Of a DNA stretch of 64,000 bases, positions 58,465-64,000 are shown piece by piece; position 1 is the stretch's first letter; each line of letters begins with the position of its first letter. A program made the position numbers and the translations under genes. The notes under the pieces are model-generated. The model was not told the DNA's origin. It made no database searches and worked only from the letters and a program-made list of their open reading frames with translations. This DNA comes from Aldehydirespirator sp965116195 (GTDB lineage: Bacteria; Actinomycetota; Acidimicrobiia; Acidimicrobiales; Aldehydirespiratoraceae). The DNA is taken from NCBI GenBank assembly GCA_965116195.1, contig OZ220491.1:1116001-1180000 (forward strand), in the 5' to 3' direction.

Positions 58465-60335
58465 TGCGCCTGCTTCGGGGTGTCTTCAGGTGCCCCGGCT
58501 GCCTTGGATTCCTCGGTGTCCTGAGCCCTCGGAGTGTCCTGCGCTTCCTGATTGCCCTGAGATGACCCGAGAGTCTCGGCTTCCTCAGTGTCCTGAGTTT
58601 TCTGAGGTGCCCCAAGCATCTCGGCTTCCTCGGTATCCCGGGCTTTCTGAGTGTCCTGAGCCTTCTGATTGCCCTGAGATGATCCAAGCATCTCGACTTC
58701 CTCAGTGTCCCGGGCTTTCTGAGTGTCCTGCGCTTCCTGATTGCCCTGAGATGACCCAAGCATCTCGGCTTCCTCAGTGTCCCGGGCTTTCTGAGTGTCC
58801 TGAGCCTCCTGAGGTGCCCCGGGTGCCCTGCTTTCCCGGGTTTGGCGGGCTTGCTGAGCTTTCTGCTTGCCCTGGGTTTTCTGGGTTTGCTGCTTTGCAG
58901 TACCCAGGTCAAACAGCGCTGCGATCTGAGGAACTCGGTCTTTGAGCCTGCGGATCGTACCCAGCAGGTCCTCGGTTGGCTTACGCGGGACACCGACAGG
59001 CTTCACCTGCGTTCGCACCGGGGACACGGCGACTGCATCAGTCACAACGGCCCACCTGTGCTGGCTTGTGTCAGGACTCAGGTCAGCGGAGGCGATGCCG
59101 GCCAGACGTTCTGCTATGTCAGGCGGCAGGGGAGTACCTGCTTTGGGAGGATGCGAACTCAGCTTGAGTGCCCGAACAGTACGACCCTCGTGGATCGTGC
59201 GGGCCAGATCGTCCAGCCATTTCCGATGGTCAACCTCCAAGCGATGCGTGAGGCCCGAACGCAGCTTCTCAGCGAGGGCACGAGTCTCGTCGTCGCGTGT
59301 GGAGCGATCTGCTGCCACCACGATTGAGCGAAGGTCACGCAGATCAATCTCAGCGATACCAACCAGAGCAGCATCTGCACGGTCGTGCCACTCTGCTGCC
59401 TTGAGGATCGGCGACAGAGCTTCTGCCAGTGCAATCAGTGGCTGGGCCTTGATCTCGGGCATCTTTGCAGCTGCTGCCTTGGCGTTCATCCGTTCAATGG
59501 ACTTGCGCACGCCCGGGACACCGCCGCTGAGTACTTCCCTGGCCAACAACCGCTGCTCTTGGGGCAGGGCCCCCAGAACCGCCTGACGATGCACGTTTTT
59601 GGTACGGAGAGTGGTGGTCTTGGGTCGTGCCCTGAACGGTCGATCGTCGTGGCCTCGGTCGCGGTCACGTCCGCGGTCGCGGTCACGGTCACGATTGCGG
59701 TCGCGGTCACGATTGCGGTCGCGGTCGCGGGACTGACCGCTGGCTTTGCGGTCGGGTCGAGTGTCCTGACCAGCGTCGCTGTCACTTGGCGGCCCCTGTG
59801 CCGCTGCTGTCCGACCCTGATCCCGATCTCGGTCACGAACACGGTCGCGGGATGATTTTGTGGTAACCCCAGAGCGATTCCGTCTGGCGTCGCGACGGTC
59901 ACCTTCTTCGTCGTCAAAGCGGCTGTTGGTACGCTGATCTCGCTTGCGGCGACGATCATCAGAGTCGCCTTCGCGGCGGTTCTTCTGTGCCCGGCGATTT
60001 TCCTGTTTTGAACCCTTGCCATCAAGGCCGTCGTCCTGCAGGCGAGCCCGCCCGCCTGCGGTCAGAGCAGTGGTGACCAGCGGCTGCGACCGGCGGGTGA
60101 TCAAAGGCAGCAGACCCTCAGCAGGTTCGCGAGCCTTGGGGGCCGCCACTGCGACAATCTCAAGGCCGTCAAGGCCGATCTCCGCTTCTGCCTTCAGCAC
60201 CGTGCCCACGGTGGCTGACTCCGGCAACAGGTCGGGTGACAGTTCACCCTTGGGCTGTCGCGCTCCGGCAGCCCGCCAGGTCCACGCCCCGTCCTCGCGG
60301 CGGCTGGTCAGTTCGATCTCGAGTCGTCGTGACAC
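58461..60335 (-). CDS. Large charged protein of unknown function with C-terminal repeats
   Basis: The 624-residue protein has four parts: a small N-terminal domain (MSRRLEIELTSRREDGAWTW, about 90 residues), a disordered region rich in Arg and Asp (RDRDRNRDRDR), a helical domain (about residues 245-430, with QAVLGALPQEQRLLAREVL) and a tail with four to five 24-residue repeats (QEAQDTQKARDTEEAEMLGS). The tail is encoded by a 72-bp DNA repeat (58511-58810). RNA binding is possible from the basic region but is not shown. It is coupled to the hydratase gene. The start is the GTG or ATG at 60335. Confidence 0.7.
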   Translation of the reverse strand: MSRRLEIELTSRREDGAWTWRAAGARQPKGELSPDLLPESATVGTVLKAEAEIGLDGLEIVAVAAPKAREPAEGLLPLITRRSQPLVTTALTAGGRARLQDDGLDGKGSKQENRRAQKNRREGDSDDRRRKRDQRTNSRFDDEEGDRRDARRNRSGVTTKSSRDRVRDRDRDQGRTAAAQGPPSDSDAGQDTRPDRKASGQSRDRDRNRDRDRNRDRDRDRGRDRDRGHDDRPFRARPKTTTLRTKNVHRQAVLGALPQEQRLLAREVLSGGVPGVRKSIERMNAKAAAAKMPEIKAQPLIALAEALSPILKAAEWHDRADAALVGIAEIDLRDLRSIVVAADRSTRDDETRALAEKLRSGLTHRLEVDHRKWLDDLARTIHEGRTVRALKLSSHPPKAGTPLPPDIAERLAGIASADLSPDTSQHRWAVVTDAVAVSPVRTQVKPVGVPRKPTEDLLGTIRRLKDRVPQIAALFDLGTAKQQTQKTQGKQKAQQARQTRESRAPGAPQEAQDTQKARDTEEAEMLGSSQGNQEAQDTQKARDTEEVEMLGSSQGNQKAQDTQKARDTEEAEMLGAPQKTQDTEEAETLGSSQGNQEAQDTPRAQDTEESKAAGAPEDTPKQAQ

Positions 60336-60491
60336 GGCCCATCACGTTACAGCACTCGGTCGGCACCACGCCACCCAAAGGTCCGATCATCCCGCCGCAT
60401 CGCAGCACCAACACGTCCCTGACAGTACCAGAGGCGATGTATGGTGGCTGCGTGGAAGGCTCGAGCAGCCACAGATGCGGCGTTATGCTGG

Positions 60492-60514
60492 TAGTTGGTC
60501 TAGTCATCCAACTA
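60492..60514. promoter_or_regulatory. Palindrome upstream of the antitoxin gene
   Basis: TAGTTGG (60492-60498) and CCAACTA (60508-60514) pair perfectly across a 9-nt spacer, about 40 bp before the antitoxin start. This is the expected position for autoregulation by a Phd/YefM antitoxin. Confidence 0.6.
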
Positions 60515-60554
60515 AGTCTTACCAGCGCCTTCGGCAAGTAGAGGAGAAACCAAA

Positions 60555-60788
60555 ATGGCTGAAATGATCAATGTCCACGAAGCGAAGACCCATCTGTCGA
60601 AACTGCTGGAACGTGCCCATGGGGGAGAAGAGATCATCTTGGCGAAATCGGGCAAGCCTTATGCCCGTCTGATGCCGTTGGTACCTGAGGGAAACAGACA
60701 ACACGGGCAACTGGCCGGGCGTGTCGTTGGTCCAGAGTTTTTTGAACCGCTACCGGAGGATGAACTCAAACACTGGGGATATCCTTAA
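60555..60788 (+). CDS. Phd/YefM-family antitoxin
   Basis: The 77-residue protein begins MAEMINVHEAKTHLSKLLER, the Phd/YefM DNA-binding fold, followed by GEEIILAKSGKPYARLMPL. Its C-terminal part would bind and block the toxin. ATG at 60555 follows GAGGAGA. The stop overlaps the toxin start as TAATG. Phd-type antitoxin with PIN toxin is a common pairing. Confidence 0.92.
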   Translation: MAEMINVHEAKTHLSKLLERAHGGEEIILAKSGKPYARLMPLVPEGNRQHGQLAGRVVGPEFFEPLPEDELKHWGYP

Positions 60789-61174
60789 TGGCATTGTTGC
60801 TGGACACCCACGTGCTGTTGTGGTGGTGGTCGAATGACACGAAGCTGTCGCATAATGCCCGTGAAGTTCTTGCCGATTCGAAAACCGACATCTACGTGAG
60901 CGCGGTGAGTGCATGGGAAATAGCCACCAAGATCCGATTGGGGCGGCTGCCTGCCTTTGAGGATACGATCTGGCGCTTCCGTGAACTGGTGCAAGAATCA
61001 GCAATGCAGCATCTATCCATTACATACCTTCATGGGCTTCATGCTGGCCGATATGAGCAGCAACACAGGGACCCGTTCGATCGGATGCTGGCTGCTCAAG
61101 CTGAAATAGAGTCCTTCGTGCTGGTTACAGGAGACTTCGCGTTTCAAGAGTTCCCCGTGCAAGTTCTCTGGTGA
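60788..61174 (+). CDS. PIN-domain ribonuclease toxin (VapC family)
   Basis: The 128-residue protein has the PIN-domain acidic residues: LLLDTHVLLWWW near the N-terminus, SAVSAWEIATK in the middle and RDPFDRMLAAQA followed by LVTGD. VapC toxins cut specific RNAs with Mg2+. Translation is coupled to the antitoxin. All catalytic acidic positions appear intact. Confidence 0.92.
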   Translation: MALLLDTHVLLWWWSNDTKLSHNAREVLADSKTDIYVSAVSAWEIATKIRLGRLPAFEDTIWRFRELVQESAMQHLSITYLHGLHAGRYEQQHRDPFDRMLAAQAEIESFVLVTGDFAFQEFPVQVLW

Positions 61175-61193
61175 CGAGGAGGTTGCATTTGTT

Positions 61194-61688
61194 GTGCCTG
61201 TTCGGATCATAGCCGGTTCTGTGGCCGAAAAGCCCTTCGGGGTGAGGCCGCGTGTGAGCGCTGCTCAACTTCCTGCGTGGATGGCCGAGCGTGAGCCTGG
61301 TGAGCATGTGCCTTTGATGATGTTGGTGAAAGAATGGGAGTCACGTCCCGCTGAGCGCGACCAGATGATCGCAGAAGAACCGCAGGGTGACGACCAGGAC
61401 GACCTGTGCAGGATTGCCGCCGTGGTCCATGCGCTGTGTGAACGTGACGGCGTGGGCATTCCCGACTGGGTGTGGAATCACAAGTCGGATGTGACTATCG
61501 CCTGGGGTCGGAGTTTTCCGACCAGTGGCGGTTTCTGGGATCGTATGGTACAGAACGCTCCACCTGCCTGCGCATGGCACAACGTATGGTTCGACCATCA
61601 GTTCATCTCTTCAGCACGACAACCAGTGACGAAACACAACTACAAGGACTTCATCATCCCCACACCCACGGATGAATCCACACAATGA
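61194..61688 (+). CDS. Unknown 164-residue protein
   Basis: The product is MPVRIIAGSVAEKPF..., with a central acidic helix (DDQDDLCRIAAVVHALCER) and an aromatic C-terminal half (PDWVWNHKSDV, then ACAWHNVWFDHQF). No family was recognised. GTG at 61194 has AGGAGG about 11 nt upstream. The gene follows the PIN toxin by 19 bp and its stop overlaps a mini-ORF start, so the genes may form one transcript. Confidence 0.6.
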   Translation: MPVRIIAGSVAEKPFGVRPRVSAAQLPAWMAEREPGEHVPLMMLVKEWESRPAERDQMIAEEPQGDDQDDLCRIAAVVHALCERDGVGIPDWVWNHKSDVTIAWGRSFPTSGGFWDRMVQNAPPACAWHNVWFDHQFISSARQPVTKHNYKDFIIPTPTDESTQ

Positions 61689-61762
61689 CCAGAGACAACC
61701 GCCAGGTGTCACTGCCGCCAAAGTCCGTTTCGCTTCAACCAGGAGTTCGGACCACGCAATGA
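61685..61762 (+). CDS. 25-codon mini-ORF in a duplicated junction
   Basis: ATG at 61685 overlaps the stop of the upstream gene (ATGA). The ORF (MTRDNRQVSLPP...) ends in a TGA that overlaps ATG at 61759, whose ORF begins MTAENRLLSLPE. The two starts are diverged copies 74 bp apart, a length of 2 modulo 3. Confidence 0.6.
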   Translation: MTRDNRQVSLPPKSVSLQPGVRTTQ

Positions 61763-61917
61763 CCGCAGAGAACCGCCTATTGTCGCTGCCGGAGATGCGC
61801 CAACTTCTCGCTGAGGTAGACACAGCTCGGACGGGCAACTTCCCCCGGGTATGGTTTACAACCTGTACGCTCTTTCGACCTGGTTCCAGTCAGTGTCATG
61901 TGGTGAATGAAGCGTAA
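61759..61917 (+). CDS. Short 52-residue ORF, probably a gene remnant
   Basis: It begins MTAENRLLSLPEMRQLLAEV and ends after TTCTLFRPG...VVNEA. It is coupled to the mini-ORF before it. The first half looks like the start of a longer protein, so it may be the truncated partner of the upstream gene. No family was recognised. Confidence 0.4.
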   Translation: MTAENRLLSLPEMRQLLAEVDTARTGNFPRVWFTTCTLFRPGSSQCHVVNEA

Positions 61918-61939
61918 CGATGTGTGTTAGTCTTGTACC

Positions 61940-63151
61940 ATGACAGATCTTCTCGGTAATCGGGATATTCAGCCGAACCCTTTCACTCCCGACTTCGGCA
62001 AGCATCCCCAGTTTCATGTGGGCCGCGATGACCTGCTCAGATCGCTGCAAGAAGGTCTGGGCATCGGCCCTCGTGACAATCGTTTCACATCGCTGCTGCT
62101 AGGTCCTCGTGGTTCCGGCAAGACTGTCGTTTTGAGTATGGTTGAGGACATCGCACAAAATGCCGGTTGGATCGTCCTCCCGCTGGATGCCACGACCGCT
62201 GGGATAGAAGACCGTTTGGACGAGTTCATTTCATGGGCACACGACCGTCATGAACCGGTGCCGGAGGAACAATATGCCAGACAGACTGTACGCACCTCAG
62301 CCAAGGTGCGACTCTGGGCAGCAGAATGGCAGCGCGAAGCCGCCACCGAAGTGCTACCCAGATGGGGGATCAGGAGACGGTTGGCCACTCTTGCTGAGCA
62401 TGCTGCCCGACATGACACAGCAGTACTGTTGACATTGGACGAGATGCATAGCGGCGAGCGCTCAGAGTTGCGTCGCCTGGCTGCTGACATTCAGCACATA
62501 ACCAAACGTGAAGGACTACCGCTGGCGTTCACGGGTGCTGGCCTGTCAGAGATGAATCACACCTTGTTGGAGGACAAGAAGATGACGTTCTTCCAGCGGT
62601 GCGCTCGCTTTGACATGCCTCCGCTCACCTCAGCCGATATCATGCACTGCCTGCGCGAGACTGTACAAGGCGCAGGTGGTGTCTTTGCTGGCAGAGCGTT
62701 GAACATACTCGCAGAAGCATCGGGCACACTACCGTATCGCATGCAGGTAGCCGGTTACCACGCGTGGGAGATCGCCGGTGCCCCTGACCATCCGATTGAT
62801 GACAAAGCCGCCGCCATGTCCGAACAGCAAACTGATCTTGTGATGTACAACCGTATAGCGATACCAACATGGCACACCCTTAAGAGTCCCGAACAGACGA
62901 TTCTCAAGGTTGTGGCCGCCCTCGGTGGTTCCGCAACTCCAGAACAAGTAGCTGCACAAGCCAATCTTTCAGCTGCAACACTCGCCAGAGCCGAGCAACA
63001 CCTTGTGAACATCGGCTGTGTGGTTGTGACAGTCGATGGCGCAATTCAAATCATCGGCCTCATGTCAGCAGAAGATGTACTACGAATAACAGAACGCGAA
63101 ACCCGATACAACTCACCCTCCACTGCACAAAAACCCAGTTCCCCGTGCTAA
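61940..63151 (+). CDS. AAA family ATPase (Orc1/Cdc6-like STAND type)
   Basis: The 403-residue protein has Walker A GPRGSGKT near residue 56, Walker B LLTLDEMH and a C-terminal winged-helix-like part (LGGSATPEQVAAQANLSAAT). The N-terminal FGKHPQFHVGRDDLLRSL is typical of ATPases that begin with a conserved -GR- box. Such proteins occur near mobile elements and toxin loci; the role here is unknown. ATG at 61940 follows TTGTACC; no ribosome binding site is evident, so a leaderless transcript is possible. After it, 63152-63341 holds no gene. Confidence 0.78.
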   Translation: MTDLLGNRDIQPNPFTPDFGKHPQFHVGRDDLLRSLQEGLGIGPRDNRFTSLLLGPRGSGKTVVLSMVEDIAQNAGWIVLPLDATTAGIEDRLDEFISWAHDRHEPVPEEQYARQTVRTSAKVRLWAAEWQREAATEVLPRWGIRRRLATLAEHAARHDTAVLLTLDEMHSGERSELRRLAADIQHITKREGLPLAFTGAGLSEMNHTLLEDKKMTFFQRCARFDMPPLTSADIMHCLRETVQGAGGVFAGRALNILAEASGTLPYRMQVAGYHAWEIAGAPDHPIDDKAAAMSEQQTDLVMYNRIAIPTWHTLKSPEQTILKVVAALGGSATPEQVAAQANLSAATLARAEQHLVNIGCVVVTVDGAIQIIGLMSAEDVLRITERETRYNSPSTAQKPSSPC

Positions 63152-63341
63152 CTCTGATGAAGAGGGTTCATTCTGCGAGAAGCGGGAACCGCAGGCGTTC
63201 CATCTGACCTTTAGCAAGCCTCGGCACGGCCAGGCATACATGCGTCAAGAGTTACACGTACGTGAGTTCGCACAGGTGGGACTAACGCCGGAAATATACA
63301 TTATGTAAAGTAACTACCCATGAGTCACAGTTCGCCTTGGG

Positions 63342-63593
63342 CTACCACGGCTCGGCTTCAATCATGGCCACAGCGTTGGCCATGGCCATGGCGTCCTCCT
63401 CCGCACATTGGGGTCGCGTTCGGTAGGAGGCTGCGATGGCCTGTCCAGCGCGAGCACGTTCCACAGATACGGCGAGGTGGTCAACGGCGCTGCGAATCAC
63501 ATCTGAACGCGTCTCACCAACGCCTTGTTCCACCAGACGGTCAAGAGTCCGCATCTGGCGAGCACTGAATCTTGTCGGAACAGCATGTGTCAT
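63342..63593 (-). CDS. Ribbon-helix-helix antitoxin-like protein without visible partner
   Basis: The 83-residue protein reads MTHAVPTRFSARQMRTLDRL, then ETRSDVIRSAVDHLAVS, the ribbon-helix-helix pattern of ParD/CopG-type regulators. On the minus strand TATACT lies six bases before its ATG (63593), which implies a leaderless promoter. No toxin gene follows on either side, so it is an orphan or its partner was lost to the adjacent insertion-element remnant. Confidence 0.72.
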   Translation of the reverse strand: MTHAVPTRFSARQMRTLDRLVEQGVGETRSDVIRSAVDHLAVSVERARAGQAIAASYRTRPQCAEEDAMAMANAVAMIEAEPW

Positions 63594-63773
63594 ACAAACA
63601 GTATACGCAAGTGGATTGACGCTACTACCCCACCGGCATCTACCAGGAACCCTCAAGCGGATGCACACCTCAAGGGGGGTCGGAACCACTGCGCTCTCCC
63701 GCTCGTCAGCGACGATATCGGCCCGGGGGGCACCTCAAACGCGAACACACCACACCACCCATACCCCAACCGA

Positions 63774-63893
63774 ACCACAGCCCGACGATCAATCTTCCAA
63801 TGGCTCAACCACTACAACACCAACCGCCGCCACAGCAGCCTCGGCCAACAAACACCAAACCAATACGAACACCACCACACCCTAACCACCTGA
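63774..63893 (+). pseudogene. IS3-family transposase remnant (C-terminal end of OrfB)
   Basis: The frame reads RRSIFQWLNHYNTNRRHSSL, then GQQTPNQYE, which matches the conserved C-terminus of IS3-family integrases (FYNRQRRHSxLGYxSPxxFE). The catalytic DDE residues and all upstream parts are missing, so only the last 40 codons survive. Confidence 0.75.
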
Positions 63894-63913
63894 CCGGCAA
63901 AAGGGGGGAAGCA

Positions 63914-63930
63914 CCGTGCATTGAGCACGG
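63914..63930. terminator. Short hairpin near the window end
   Basis: CCGTGC and GCACGG pair around ATTGA, just after the transposase remnant. No T-run follows. The rest of 63931-64000 shows no feature. Confidence 0.3.
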
Positions 63931-64000
63931 CCTTAAAGCGATAATTCTGATGAGCGGGATCCCGTTAAAGCAGCCACACTCCGCTGCTGCGTCGATACTG

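Noticed and set aside
57770..58945. 391-codon plus-strand ORF across the hydratase and repeat region
   Set aside because: Antisense to two well-supported genes; its openness comes from the repeat composition.
63320..63568. 82-codon plus-strand ORF near the window end
   Set aside because: Antisense to the ribbon-helix-helix gene, which has a clear promoter and family match.

Overview
The window comes from a high-GC actinobacterium. It carries a complete Pup-proteasome system (arc/mpa, dop, pup ending Gly-Gly-Glu, prcB, prcA, pafA, pafB, pafC), a tatA-tatC block, a DUF4193-like zinc-ribbon protein and a double-length ThyX. This combination, together with a general L-amino-acid ABC transporter of the Aap type, fits class Acidimicrobiia best. 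That placement is inference. No rRNA, tRNA or CRISPR array was found.

Layout. (1) 1-2.1 kb: the end of a trypsin-like protease, then a beta-carbonic anhydrase whose 3' end runs into a 73-bp tandem repeat. (2) 2.3-16.7 kb: an aromatic catabolic cluster. It holds a citryl-CoA-lyase-like protein, a CaiB/BaiF CoA-transferase, an IclR regulator, a PcpA/LinE-type hydroquinone ring-cleaving dioxygenase, a hydroxyquinol-type intradiol dioxygenase, a Liv-type ABC importer, maleylacetate reductase and the two subunits of hydroquinone 1,2-dioxygenase. The ring-cleavage routes converge on maleylacetate and then 3-oxoadipate. Two promoter regions share a TGTCCGC-N22-GCGGACA palindrome, a candidate operator for the IclR protein. 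(3) 16.9-18.6 kb: a CoxE-like VWA protein and a ferredoxin. (4) 19.0-31.1 kb: arc, the aapJQMP transporter, then dop-pup-prcB-prcA. (5) 31.1-41.0 kb: a defence island inserted between prcA and pafA. It has an AbiE-type toxin-antitoxin pair, a frameshifted membrane protein and a type ISP-like restriction-modification gene. (6) 41.3-49.9 kb: pafA-pafB-pafC, lepB, a phosphodiesterase, tat genes and a diacylglycerol-kinase-like protein. (7) 49.9-60.3 kb: glpK, an M20 amidohydrolase, thyX, the DUF4193-like protein, GNAT, Nudix, enoyl-CoA hydratase and an unknown protein. (8) 60.5-64 kb: an antitoxin/VapC pair, an unknown gene, an AAA ATPase, an orphan RHH protein and an IS3 remnant.

The most unusual system is the type ISP locus (minus strand, 41.0 to 34.6 kb). 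It has four poly-C tracts of 16, 12, 13 and 20 bases and I saw no other homopolymer of that size in the window. The first tract is an ON/OFF switch inside the helicase. The other three lie in an array of seven copies of one short protein module (motif roughly A-T-x-x-x-P-D-L-H, then P-R, then stop). After tracts 1 and 2, one reading frame ends after the first module, the second frame ends after the second module, and the third frame runs open to the next tract. After the last tract the three frames end at three successive modules. Slippage at the tracts could therefore choose among seven C-termini. The type ISP C-terminal domain follows as a separate gene with its own strong ribosome binding site, and a decayed copy of module plus domain lies beyond it.

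A second theme is tandem duplication at gene ends, mostly with unit lengths of 60-83 bp. At four junctions (upstream of the lyase at 3.1 kb, livG-livF at 11.6 kb, GNAT-Nudix at 57 kb, and 61.7 kb) the duplicated unit is 71-83 bp, always 2 modulo 3. Each duplication makes 23-28-codon mini-ORFs whose stop overlaps the next start (ATGA, GTGA or TGATG). This keeps translational coupling. Elsewhere similar repeats are in frame and lengthen proteins (LepB, LivM, LivF, PafB, PafC, the 58.5-kb protein).
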